The notes below the pieces were generated by a model, which saw nothing but the letters and a program-made list of their open reading frames with translations, was not told the DNA's origin and ran no database searches. Positions 7,125-14,954 of a stretch of 15,936 bases of DNA are shown piece after piece. The stretch is from positions 1 to 15,936 of the forward strand of contig DATJPR010000137.1 in the NCBI GenBank assembly GCA_035506295.1, in the 5' to 3' direction. Every line of letters begins with the position of its first letter. Position 1 is the first letter of the stretch. Origin of the DNA: DATJPR01 sp035506295. GTDB taxonomy: Bacteria > Bacteroidota > Ignavibacteria > UBA10030 > UBA6906. The position numbers and the translations under genes were made by a program.

Positions 7125-8066
7125 ATGTCCATTACCGTCACTGATCTCAGGAAGAATTACGGCCAGCTCGAAGCGATTCGAGGGATCTCGTTTGCCGTAA
7201 AGCGTGGAGAAATCGTCGGATTTCTCGGTCCCAATGGCGCCGGGAAAACCACGACCATGAAAATCATCACGTGTTTCATGCCCCCGACCTCAGGCGAGGT
7301 CAAGGTCGAGGAGATGGACACCGTCGACCATTCTCTCGAAGTACGGCGGAAGATCGGGTATCTCCCGGAGATGAACCCTCTCTACCTCGACATGCCCGTA
7401 CTGGAGTACCTCGAATACTCCGCTTCCCTTCATCGCCTTGCGGGGCAGGCTGCGCAGCAGCGGATCGCCCACATGGTCGAGGTCTGCGGGCTCGCGACCG
7501 TCCGCCGCCGGGACATCGGCGAGCTGTCGAAAGGCTTCCGCCAGCGCGTCGGCCTTGCACAGGCCATGCTTCACGATCCGGACGTCCTCATCCTCGATGA
7601 GCCGACGAGCGGACTCGATCCCAACCAGATCGTGGAAATCCGCTCTCTCATCCGGGAATTGGGGACCGCGAAGACCGTCATCCTCTCCACGCATATCCTT
7701 TCGGAAGTCCAGGCGACATGCGATCGCGTCCTGATCATCAACGAAGGAGTGATCGTCGCGGACGGCACACCCGATGAACTGCAACACCGCTTCCAGGGCG
7801 ATGAACGCCTGACGGTCGAGCTCCGCGTGCCGCCGCCGATCACGTTCGACGGCGTCATGGTGCGACTGCGCGACCTTCCGGATTTCCAGGGGGCGACGCT
7901 GCAGTCGCATGCCGGCGGCGTCCTCACCTTCGACCTCCAGACGGGACACGGGACCGATCTCCGCGAATCGGTCTTTCGACTTGCCGTCGCGGAAAACTGG
8001 GTCCTCCTCGGCATGAGCCGACAGACCACGAGCCTTGAGGAAGTGTTCCACAAATTGACGACCTGA
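7125..8066 (+). CDS. ABC transporter ATP-binding protein, GldA/CcmA-like
   Basis: This 313-residue cytoplasmic ATPase powers an ABC-2 type exporter. All nucleotide-binding motifs are visible: Walker A GPNGAGKTT (35-43), signature LSKGFRQR (134-141), Walker B VLILDEP (154-160) and the H-loop His190. The Q-loop region reads YLPEMNPLY, with Glu where Gln is usual, as I recall for GldA-like ATPases. Residues after about 215 form a C-terminal extension common in this exporter class. The ATG at 7125 is chosen because the conserved N-terminus (SITVTDLRKNYG) begins there; a TTG at 7092 would add 11 unlikely residues. The permease gene follows 2 bases after the stop. It is called GldA-like for the family only; gliding cannot be inferred. 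Confidence 0.93.
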   Translation: MSITVTDLRKNYGQLEAIRGISFAVKRGEIVGFLGPNGAGKTTTMKIITCFMPPTSGEVKVEEMDTVDHSLEVRRKIGYLPEMNPLYLDMPVLEYLEYSASLHRLAGQAAQQRIAHMVEVCGLATVRRRDIGELSKGFRQRVGLAQAMLHDPDVLILDEPTSGLDPNQIVEIRSLIRELGTAKTVILSTHILSEVQATCDRVLIINEGVIVADGTPDELQHRFQGDERLTVELRVPPPITFDGVMVRLRDLPDFQGATLQSHAGGVLTFDLQTGHGTDLRESVFRLAVAENWVLLGMSRQTTSLEEVFHKLTT

Positions 8067-8068
8067 CC

Positions 8069-8782
8069 ATGAACCTTCAGAACGTGCTGCCGGTCTTCCG
8101 GCGGGAAATCCGCTCCTACTTCAATTCCCCCGTCGCCTATGTCGTGATGATCGTCTTCCTCGCCATCATCGGCTGGTTCTTTTCCAGCAATCTGTTTCTG
8201 CAGAACATGGCGACGATGCGGGTAGTGTTCGAACTTGTCCCCCTCGTGTTTCTCTTTTTCATCCCGGCGGTGACGATGCGGCTGCTGGCCGAAGAGAAAA
8301 AATCCGGCACCCTCGAACTGCTCACCACGAAACCCGTCGCGGATGTGGAAATCATCCTCGGGAAGTTCCTCGCCGGGTGGGCCCTTGTCGCGGCGACACT
8401 CGTGCCCACCCTCGTCTTCCTGATCACCCTGATGATCCTCGGCTCGCCGGACGTTGGCCCCGTGCTGGCAGGGTACGCCGGACTGCTCCTGATGGGAGGC
8501 GTCTATGTGGCGATCGGCCTTCTTTCCTCGAGCCTCACCGAGAACCAGATCGTCGCCTTCATCGTCGGCTTCCTGATCATCTTCGTTCTCTATATGCTCG
8601 ACAAGGTTCTGATCTATATCCCTTCCGCCTTCGCTTCGACATTCGAGTTCCTGGCGATCGACACGCACTTCTCGAACATCGCGCGCGGTGTGATCGACAG
8701 CCGCGACGTCATCTACTTCGCCTCGCTCCTCGGCTTCTCGCTGATGCTTGCCACGGTTTCCCTCGAACGGCGGAAATGGTGA
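8069..8782 (+). CDS. ABC-2 type permease, GldF-like
   Basis: This 237-residue inner-membrane protein has about six hydrophobic segments. It opens with VFRREIRSYFNSPVAYVVM, the typical beginning of GldF-type ABC-2 permeases, and carries the conserved cytoplasmic stretch MRLLAEEKKSGTLELLTTKP (about residues 69-88). It would form the membrane channel driven by the ATPase upstream; the two genes are 2 bases apart. Its stop is 4 bases before the next start, which suggests translational coupling. The exported substrate is unknown. Confidence 0.92.
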   Translation: MNLQNVLPVFRREIRSYFNSPVAYVVMIVFLAIIGWFFSSNLFLQNMATMRVVFELVPLVFLFFIPAVTMRLLAEEKKSGTLELLTTKPVADVEIILGKFLAGWALVAATLVPTLVFLITLMILGSPDVGPVLAGYAGLLLMGGVYVAIGLLSSSLTENQIVAFIVGFLIIFVLYMLDKVLIYIPSAFASTFEFLAIDTHFSNIARGVIDSRDVIYFASLLGFSLMLATVSLERRKW

Positions 8783-8786
8783 GGGC

Positions 8787-10361
8787 ATGATGAACACACG
8801 ACAGATGAAATCCCAAACGCTGGTGCGCGTCGGTCTCATTGCACTCATTCTTATCGTCCTGAACTTCGTCTCCGTCAGGCTCTTCAGCCGCATCGACCTG
8901 ACCCGCAACCACGTCTACTCCCTTTCGCAGGCAAGCAAGAACCTTGTGAAGGGGCTCGACGACAAGGTGACGATCCGCGCATACTTCACGGAAGACCTCC
9001 CGGCGCCGTATAGCGCAAACCGGCGGCTCCTCCTCGATGAGCTCAACGAGTACAAGGCCTACGGCGGTGGAAACCTCGAATTCGAATTCGTCGATCCTTC
9101 CTCGGAGAAGGCGGAACAGGACGCGCAGCAACAGGGCATCGCTCCCGTCCAGGTCCAGGTCATCAACCAGGACAAACTTGAAGTGAAGAAGGCGTATATG
9201 GGGCTCGTGTTCCTGTACGAGGACAAGAAGGAGACGATCCCCGTCGTGCAAAACCCGGGCACGCTGGAATATGACATCAGCAGCACGATCAAGCGTTTGA
9301 CCGCCAAGTCGCAGAAGAAGATCGGCTTCCTCACCGGGAACGGAGAACCGGCGCTGAACGACCTCGGCCAGGCCCAGCAGATTCTGCGGAGTCAGTACAT
9401 GGTCGAACCGGTCGACGTCACGAAGGGAAAAGCGGTGCCGCAGGATGTCGCTGTCCTGATGGTGATCGCCCCTACGTCGCGCATCGCCGAGCCCGAGAAG
9501 TTCCAGATTGACCAGTACCTCATGCGTGGAGGACGCATCGCGTTCCTGATCAACAGGATCGACGCGTCACTCCAGCAGCAATACGGCCGGCCCCTTGACA
9601 CCGGTCTCGACGACATGTTGGAGTGCTATGGCGCGCGCATCAATCCGGACCTGGTCCGGGACGTCCAGTGCGCGAATGTCACCATCATGCAACAACAGGC
9701 GGGGTATTCGATCCAATCACAGGTACCGTTCCCCTATATCCCCATCGTAAGTGCGTTCGACAAGGGGAACGCCATGGTGAAGGATTTGCAGGGTGTCATC
9801 CTTATGTTTGCAAGTTCGGTGGACACCGTCGGCCTCGCGTCGAAGGGTCTGCAAGGCGAGGTCCTCTTTCGTTCATCGAAGCAAAGCGGACGCCAGACCG
9901 GCATGTTCGTGTTCGATCCCCTTGCGCGATGGTCGCGCGATCAATTCCCGGAGAACGGTATCCCTCTCGGCGTCGTCATTGAGGGAGTGTTTCACAGCCT
10001 CTATGCCGGCAAGCCGGCCCCGGTCGACACCGCCGCGGGGGCCATCCCGCCCGCGTCAAACCCGCCTGCAACAAGCCAGCAGACGAGGATTGTGGTTGTC
10101 GGCGACGGGGATTTCATGAAGGACAGAACCACGAGCAGGGACAACATTACATTCTTTGCCAATCTCACGGATTACCTGGCCGATGATGCAGGCCTGATCG
10201 CGATTCGATCCAAGGATGTTGCCGAGCCACCGCTGGAGCCGGTGTCAGACGGCTCCAAGCAGGCGATCAAATACACGAACATGATTCTGCCGCCCCTTCT
10301 CGTGCTGGGATACGGACTCATGCGCTGGCGGAAGAGACAGTTCATGAAGAAATTGCAGTAG
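8787..10361 (+). CDS. GldG-like ABC exporter auxiliary membrane protein
   Basis: This 524-residue protein has one N-terminal membrane segment (about 12-32), a large extracytoplasmic domain and a second membrane segment near the C-terminus (about 497-514) with a basic tail. The region after the first helix (RIDLTRNHVYSLSQASKNLV) and the following thioredoxin-fold-like part match the ABC-transporter auxiliary domain of GldG proteins. A short Pro/Ala-rich linker lies near residues 410-435 (KPAPVDTAAGAIPPASNPPA). The start at 8787 is chosen because the frame upstream overlaps the permease gene; ATG codons stand in tandem at 8787 and 8790. It probably forms a complex with the permease. GldG relatives occur in many non-gliding bacteria, so no motility role is claimed. 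Confidence 0.9.
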   Translation: MMNTRQMKSQTLVRVGLIALILIVLNFVSVRLFSRIDLTRNHVYSLSQASKNLVKGLDDKVTIRAYFTEDLPAPYSANRRLLLDELNEYKAYGGGNLEFEFVDPSSEKAEQDAQQQGIAPVQVQVINQDKLEVKKAYMGLVFLYEDKKETIPVVQNPGTLEYDISSTIKRLTAKSQKKIGFLTGNGEPALNDLGQAQQILRSQYMVEPVDVTKGKAVPQDVAVLMVIAPTSRIAEPEKFQIDQYLMRGGRIAFLINRIDASLQQQYGRPLDTGLDDMLECYGARINPDLVRDVQCANVTIMQQQAGYSIQSQVPFPYIPIVSAFDKGNAMVKDLQGVILMFASSVDTVGLASKGLQGEVLFRSSKQSGRQTGMFVFDPLARWSRDQFPENGIPLGVVIEGVFHSLYAGKPAPVDTAAGAIPPASNPPATSQQTRIVVVGDGDFMKDRTTSRDNITFFANLTDYLADDAGLIAIRSKDVAEPPLEPVSDGSKQAIKYTNMILPPLLVLGYGLMRWRKRQFMKKLQ

Positions 10362-10414
10362 GCGCGATCCGATTCGCGTGGTCACGATTCAGTCCCATTG
10401 CAGGACGCAATCTT

Positions 10415-11305
10415 ATGTCCCGATCAACTTGGACTCTTCTGGCAATCCTGGTTCTCCTCATCGGCATCGCCGTGATCGTTTTGCAGCGGCCCGGCGAACG
10501 AACATCGAGTGACACCTCGGGAGCGATGCTTGCAACCTTCGATTCGGCGGCCGTGGACCGGATCGACCTTCACTCGACCGATGGCACAGTCGCCCTTCGG
10601 AAGGAAAACGGCTCCTGGGTGCTCGAGGCACCCCTGCACTACCGTGCGGATCAGTCGGCGGTCATGGCGTTGATCAGCAAGGCACATTCGATCGCCGTGA
10701 AAAACGTGGTGTCATCCAACGCCGAGAAATTTCCCCTGTTCAAGGTGGATTCGACCGGAACGAGCGTGCGCTTGAGCTCGGGGACTGCCACGCTGGCATC
10801 CTTCATCGTCGGGAAACCCAGCAGCTCGTTCACTGAAACCTACGTGCGGAAGGACGGGTCCTCGGACGTCGTCCTTGCAGATGGGATGTTCGCGTACACG
10901 TTCTCGCGCGGCGCGAATGAGTGGAGGGACAAGACGATCCTGACCGTCAAACAGGACGAGATTCAAAGCGTCCGGTTTGCGTTCGGCGACACGGTCTTCA
11001 CGGTGACGCGTGCGGATAGCGGCTGGACGGTGGATGGAGCGAAAGTCTCAGGCTCCCAGATCGACCGTGTCATGGCCGCTCTCGGCGGCTTTGCTGCGGA
11101 CGGATTCATTGATACGACGTTCACTCCGCCGAAGACACCGGCTGCGACGATCACCGTCAACGGGATCGATCTCCGGTTCTACAAGGAGACCGGAAACTAC
11201 TCCGTGCAGTGTTCGTCGACGCCGCAGTGGTTCGTCGTCAACGACTGGAAGGCGCAGGGCGTGTTGAAGCGGAAGAGCGAGCTCCTGCCGGGCCCGCCTT
11301 CCTGA
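10415..11305 (+). CDS. DUF4340 domain membrane-anchored protein
   Basis: This 296-residue protein has a single N-terminal membrane anchor (about 6-24, WTLLAILVLLIGIAVIVL) and an extracytoplasmic remainder built of repeating short beta-rich units, each with a TVALRKENGSWVLEAPLHY- or TVTRADSGWTVDGAKVSG-like pattern characteristic of DUF4340. AGGA lies 9 bases upstream of the ATG. It is the last gene of the exporter operon, 53 bases after the GldG-like gene. DUF4340 proteins are commonly found next to GldG-type transporters, so it is probably a periplasmic partner of the exporter. Its biochemical role is not known. Confidence 0.88.
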   Translation: MSRSTWTLLAILVLLIGIAVIVLQRPGERTSSDTSGAMLATFDSAAVDRIDLHSTDGTVALRKENGSWVLEAPLHYRADQSAVMALISKAHSIAVKNVVSSNAEKFPLFKVDSTGTSVRLSSGTATLASFIVGKPSSSFTETYVRKDGSSDVVLADGMFAYTFSRGANEWRDKTILTVKQDEIQSVRFAFGDTVFTVTRADSGWTVDGAKVSGSQIDRVMAALGGFAADGFIDTTFTPPKTPAATITVNGIDLRFYKETGNYSVQCSSTPQWFVVNDWKAQGVLKRKSELLPGPPS

Positions 11306-11311
11306 TGTGCG

Positions 11312-11452
11312 CTACCTGCCGCCGTATCCGGCGGTCGCGGATGTTGAAGCCGCCTGGTGATTTTCTCCCCCGCGGGCAGAGGAGAAAGGAACAAACACCA
11401 GAAAGCAGGCGATCAGAAATAAATTGTACAAACGTCCCATTGGGAGGTGCAT
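11312..11452 (-). CDS. Possible small secreted peptide of 46 residues, unknown function
   Basis: I do not recognise this gene. The ATG has GGAG 8 bases upstream. After MHLPMGRLYN comes a hydrophobic stretch (LFLIACFLVFVPF) and then SSA-RGGE, which fits a signal peptide cut after Ala26 and would leave a mature peptide of about 20 residues rich in Gly, Ala, Ser and Thr. A LIAC lipobox-like tetrapeptide sits inside the hydrophobic core but is followed by more hydrophobic residues, so a lipoprotein is less likely. The frame ends 6 bases before the convergent DUF4340 stop without overlapping it. It lies downstream of the GH2 gene on the same strand. It may be a real peptide gene, the broken 5' remnant of a longer secreted protein, or chance. 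Confidence 0.35.
   Translation of the reverse strand: MHLPMGRLYNLFLIACFLVFVPFSSARGGENHQAASTSATAGYGGR
11319..11364 (+). terminator. Weak candidate terminator of the ABC exporter operon
   Basis: Two overlapping hairpins lie 14 to 45 bases after the DUF4340 stop: CCGCCG-TATC-CGGCGG (11319-11334), and GGCGGT (11330-11335) pairing with GCCGCC (11349-11354), the latter followed after six bases by TTTT (11361-11364). The T-run is short and offset, so this is a weak call. Confidence 0.25.
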
Positions 11453-11585
11453 ACACGGGTCTCCAGAGGTCGAAATCTTGGGCGTCTGTGCGAGGGAGGT
11501 CAGGTCGCACATCCAGTGTGGGTATTGTGAATATACATCACGCTCATCGTGAGCGCAAGAAGGAAGGAAGTCCGGAGGGATTTCC

Positions 11586-11601
11586 CGTGATAGCTGTCAC
11601 G
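11586..11601. repeat. 16-bp near-perfect inverted repeat
   Basis: CGTGATAGCTGTCACG is symmetric except for one base pair around a central AGCT. With no loop it is more like a protein-binding dyad than an RNA hairpin. It sits in the convergent gap, on the GH2 gene's downstream side. The rest of the 11453-11643 stretch holds a short hairpin at 11541-11555 (CGCTCA-TCG-TGAGCG) and no other gene that I can support. Confidence 0.3.
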
Positions 11602-11611
11602 TAAAGACACC

Positions 11612-11632
11612 GTGCCCCCGCAACGGAGGCAC
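11612..11632 (-). terminator. Hairpin downstream of the GH2 gene, probable terminator
   Basis: On the minus strand, GTGCCTCCG, a TTG loop and CGGGGGCAC form a 9-base-pair stem with one G-U wobble, starting 11 bases after the GH2 stop. The following bases (GGTGTCTTTACG) are only mildly T-rich, so it may be a weak or factor-assisted terminator. On the plus strand two mismatches spoil the stem, which supports the minus orientation. Confidence 0.45.
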
Positions 11633-11643
11633 ATGAAGGGCCG

Positions 11644-13722
11644 TCATTTCTGCCCGTTCTCAAACATCCAGGTGCACGTGTCGACGACCGCTTCGCCCCG
11701 TCCCACTCCACGGGCGAGGACGAGGTGGCTCCCGGGCGAGACTGTCTCTTCCCAAAGAAAGATGTTGCCTTCGTTCGATTTCCTTCCGAGGAGTTTCCCG
11801 TCCAGCGATAGCTCGACCGATGCGCAGTTCGAGTAGACTTTGAAATATGTCCGCCCAGCCGGCCGCGGTTCAAACCGCTTGCTCGTAAGATGCACCATGG
11901 GCTGAAGATTCCAGTTGGACTTGTACCAGTAGAACGCATCCTTTTTGATCTTCCGGTCGTACGTTACGAGTCCTTTGTCATTGCGGCCGGGCTGTTCTCC
12001 TTCCGATCTTCCATCCGACGCGAAATCAAACATGTTCCACACGAACGTCCCCCACAGATAGGGACGCTGCGCCATCGCCTTCCAGATAGTCTCGTGGACG
12101 ACCGCCTGCCATTCTTCGGGATGCCATCTTCCCTGCGGCGAGGGTTTGGCAGGAGGCAGTTCATGCTGCGTCGTTCCCGCGCCCGCGCCATATTCGCTGA
12201 TCGCCATCGGTCTGTTGGGAAAGCGTCGGTGCAGGGTGTCTGCATACGCGGCGAATTCTTCCGGCATCCCCTCGTACCATCCCTTGTAGACATTGTACCC
12301 GATGACGTCGGTGGCGGCGTTGATGAGATCCTTCCCGTCGTAGTTGCTGCGGCTCGCAACAGTTGTCAGGCGATCCGGATCCAGGCTCTTCGCGAGCTCA
12401 TGGAGGTCTTTCACGACTTTGCCGTAGAACGCGGGGTTCGGATCCGGGATAAGCTCGTTCTCCATGCTCCAGAAGCAGATCGACGGGTGATTGTAGTTTT
12501 GCAGGATCAGTTCCGTCAGTTGTTGCTTGCAGTTGTCCTCGAATCGCTCCGACTCCGTCACATGATCGACCATGGCGAGCTCGGCCCACACCACAATGCC
12601 TCCCGTGTCGCAGAGATTGTAGAAGCTTTGCGCATGTTGATAGTGCGGGAGACGGACAACCGTGCATCCCAGCTCTTCGATGAGACCGTAATCCTCGCGC
12701 TGTTCCTTCGCGGTAATTGCCCAGCCCATGTTGAGGCGGTCCTGGTGCCGGTTGACTCCGTGAAGCGGATAGCTCACCCCATTCAGGAAGAATCCCTTCT
12801 CGGGGTCAACCCGGAACGATCTTAGGCCGAGAGGCTGATCGATCCTGTCCACAACACGACCGTCCTCGAGAACCTCGGTTGCCACGGTATACAGATAGGG
12901 GTCCGTTCTGCCCTGCCACAAGTGCGGCGATTTCAGTTCGCATGAACTCCGGGCCACAACGGCATTCGATTGCGCTGGAAGGGCAAGCCCCTTGCTTGTG
13001 GATTCTGCGACCTTCTTCCCTTCACGATCGAACACAGTCCAACGGACAGCAGCCTGTGACAGGCGATCTCTCTTATTGATGACAAAAGCGCCAAGGTCGA
13101 TCATTGCCCGCTCGCGTGAAACCTCCCGCTGCCGGAGTTGGACGCCCGGGGAAGCCCACTCGACGGGAGAAATCGAGAGGCGGTTTGTGGCGAGGAAGTG
13201 CACATCGCGGTAGATCCCACCGAAGACGGTAAAATCCCCACTCAAAGGCGTTACCTCCGGGTCGCGCGCATTGCTGACTTCGACAGCAATCACATTCTGC
13301 TCCCCGAAGCGCACAAACGGAGTGATGTCGAAACAGAAGGCAGCGAAGCCGCCCCGGTGCATTCCGACTTCCTGGCCGTTGACGAAGACCGTGGCAACGA
13401 GCGAAACCGCATCGAACCTGAGATAGAGTTCCTTCTCGCGCAAGGAATCTTCGACCATCAGCGCCTTCCGGTACCACCCGACACCGCGATAGTAGTCATT
13501 CCCTCCGTCCTGGCCATCCAACGCGTTCCAGGTGTGCGGCACGGAAACGCGCTCCCATTTCGAATCATCGAACTGTGCCGCAAACGCGCCCACAGGGTTC
13601 GATCTCATGAAGGTCCACCCTTCATCGATCAAGCGATCGATACGGGGACCCGCGCTGCTCCTCGTTCCCACGACAGCGACGAAGAACAGCGCGACAAGGA
13701 CGACGTACGTGGGCCGTTGCAT
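11644..13722 (-). CDS. Secreted glycoside hydrolase family 2 beta-glycosidase (beta-galactosidase/beta-glucuronidase type)
   Basis: This 692-residue enzyme has an N-terminal signal peptide (about 1-24, VVLVALFFVAVVGTRSSA). The order then is a GH2 sugar-binding domain (about 35-180, with VPHTWNALDG and YYRGVGWYRK), an immunoglobulin-like domain (about 185-300), and a TIM-barrel catalytic domain opening with HGVNRHQD (321-328). The acid/base is probably Glu423 in WSMENE and the nucleophile Glu510 in ISEYGAG. A C-terminal beta domain (about 610-685) follows. It should remove beta-linked galactose, glucuronic acid or a similar terminal sugar outside the cytoplasm. Which sugar cannot be decided here; the neighbouring KDPG aldolase makes a uronate-containing substrate attractive. 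It starts 16 bases after the DUF4861 stop, so the two are co-transcribed. WSMENE replaces the more usual WS-x-GNE. Confidence 0.94.
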   Translation of the reverse strand: MQRPTYVVLVALFFVAVVGTRSSAGPRIDRLIDEGWTFMRSNPVGAFAAQFDDSKWERVSVPHTWNALDGQDGGNDYYRGVGWYRKALMVEDSLREKELYLRFDAVSLVATVFVNGQEVGMHRGGFAAFCFDITPFVRFGEQNVIAVEVSNARDPEVTPLSGDFTVFGGIYRDVHFLATNRLSISPVEWASPGVQLRQREVSRERAMIDLGAFVINKRDRLSQAAVRWTVFDREGKKVAESTSKGLALPAQSNAVVARSSCELKSPHLWQGRTDPYLYTVATEVLEDGRVVDRIDQPLGLRSFRVDPEKGFFLNGVSYPLHGVNRHQDRLNMGWAITAKEQREDYGLIEELGCTVVRLPHYQHAQSFYNLCDTGGIVVWAELAMVDHVTESERFEDNCKQQLTELILQNYNHPSICFWSMENELIPDPNPAFYGKVVKDLHELAKSLDPDRLTTVASRSNYDGKDLINAATDVIGYNVYKGWYEGMPEEFAAYADTLHRRFPNRPMAISEYGAGAGTTQHELPPAKPSPQGRWHPEEWQAVVHETIWKAMAQRPYLWGTFVWNMFDFASDGRSEGEQPGRNDKGLVTYDRKIKKDAFYWYKSNWNLQPMVHLTSKRFEPRPAGRTYFKVYSNCASVELSLDGKLLGRKSNEGNIFLWEETVSPGSHLVLARGVGRGEAVVDTCTWMFENGQK

Positions 13723-13738
13723 GGCAAGTCCAGATTAG

Positions 13739-14905
13739 TCAGTGATCTGTGTAGCGTAGTGAAAGAGGTTCACGCAACCGTTTCGCCGCGGTGTCCAGAC
13801 AAGTGACCCAGTCCGCCTCGGAGGAGAAGTCGCCGCTTCGTGTCCAGCCGGCGCCGGCGTAGTAGGTGAACGATCCGTGGAACGGTACCCTGCGCAGCAC
13901 GAGGTATTGCGCCGCATCCTGGGTGAACTCGTCAAAAGTGCCGTCCGAGAACACAATGCCGGTCCCAAGGTAACCATTGGCGGTGTCGGCATTGGTCAAT
14001 CCCCATAGGGCGATCCAGCGGCGTGCCGGGTCCTGCGTGAGTTTCGTCTTCTCACGTTTGACAAGCCCGCATGCGAGAGTGAGGGAGTCGCGCAATTGTC
14101 CGCCTTCAAAACGAACGTCGATCTTATTCAGATTTTGACCGGCATCGAGCGTGATGATCTTGTATTCTCTCACGGTGTCCTGTGATCCGAGCACCCAGCG
14201 ATACATCAGTTCAAAACTTACGCGCAGAGGCCCGTTCATCAGGGTCCGCTGGGCAACGAATACTCCGGGCTGGCGAAGGGCCCCGTCGATCCACAAGCCA
14301 GAACCGCCTGCGCCGAGCGACCGACCGGTTTCAAAGAAGTCCGCCCCTTCACCGCGGTCCTGATGGTATGTGTCCTTTCCCGGCGGCGCTGCCTCGCTCT
14401 CCTTATACCATTTCCTGACGATCAGGGAGCGGACACGTTTCGTCCAGACATCGATGCCGTTGTTGACTTCGGCGGCGAGAGCGGGTCCGTACGTCCGGAA
14501 CGCAATCCGATCGTTCTCCCACGCGTAGTCTTCACGGGGAGGAACGAACCGCCCGTCGACCAATGATGCCACGGCAGGCGCGGGGCCCGTGCTGAGGGTG
14601 ACAACAAACGTCTTTCTTTCATGCGGAGCGAAGCTTGCCTGGAAAAGCAAGCCGCGCTCTGTCAACTGAGCGATGAGCGGCCCCCCTCCCAGCGCATCGA
14701 TGACCTCGAGACTCGGCGAGACCGCGGTTCCGATGACGGCAGCAAGGTGCGAGCGCGGCACTTCGACAATTTCATTCGGTCGGGAAAATCCGGACGGATT
14801 TTCCGCCGTTACGTGCAGAACGCCGTCCTTACCGCCGGCAAGTGTCGACGAGGCGAAGAAGCACAGGAGAAGGACGATGAGGAGACGACCACCGATCGTG
14901 AGCAT
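13739..14905 (-). CDS. Secreted DUF4861 family protein
   Basis: This 388-residue protein has a clear signal peptide (LLIVLLLCFFASSTLA, cut near residue 23). The body matches my memory of DUF4861: YAWENDRIAFRTYGPAL (128-143), NGIDVWTKR (149-157) and a YHQDRGEGADFF segment (180-191) followed by GRSLGAGG. Conserved His, Asp and Glu in that last region could be functional, but the family has no established biochemistry that I know of. Members often sit in polysaccharide-use loci with uronate-active enzymes. The ATG at 14905 is chosen because AAGG lies 8 bases upstream and the signal peptide starts cleanly; an ATG at 14935 would add ten residues. It lies between the aldolase and GH2 genes in one operon. 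Confidence 0.88.
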   Translation of the reverse strand: MLTIGGRLLIVLLLCFFASSTLAGGKDGVLHVTAENPSGFSRPNEIVEVPRSHLAAVIGTAVSPSLEVIDALGGGPLIAQLTERGLLFQASFAPHERKTFVVTLSTGPAPAVASLVDGRFVPPREDYAWENDRIAFRTYGPALAAEVNNGIDVWTKRVRSLIVRKWYKESEAAPPGKDTYHQDRGEGADFFETGRSLGAGGSGLWIDGALRQPGVFVAQRTLMNGPLRVSFELMYRWVLGSQDTVREYKIITLDAGQNLNKIDVRFEGGQLRDSLTLACGLVKREKTKLTQDPARRWIALWGLTNADTANGYLGTGIVFSDGTFDEFTQDAAQYLVLRRVPFHGSFTYYAGAGWTRSGDFSSEADWVTCLDTAAKRLREPLSLRYTDH

Positions 14906-14954
14906 AGATGTGACCTTGAGAGATGGGAGAGCCATCGTTCCGGGGAATGACCAG

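Noticed and set aside
7571..8908. 445-codon minus-strand frame opposite the ABC operon
   Set aside because: Spans three well-supported plus-strand genes in antisense and is rich in Asp, Glu, His and Arg, a typical shadow composition.
11338..11380. TTTCTCC...GGAGAAA hairpin as a terminator
   Set aside because: The T-run precedes rather than follows the stem on the plus strand, and the minus strand has no T-run after it either.
13138..13806. 222-codon plus-strand frame opposite the GH2 gene
   Set aside because: Antisense to the GH2 sugar-binding domain and the end of DUF4861, without motifs of its own.
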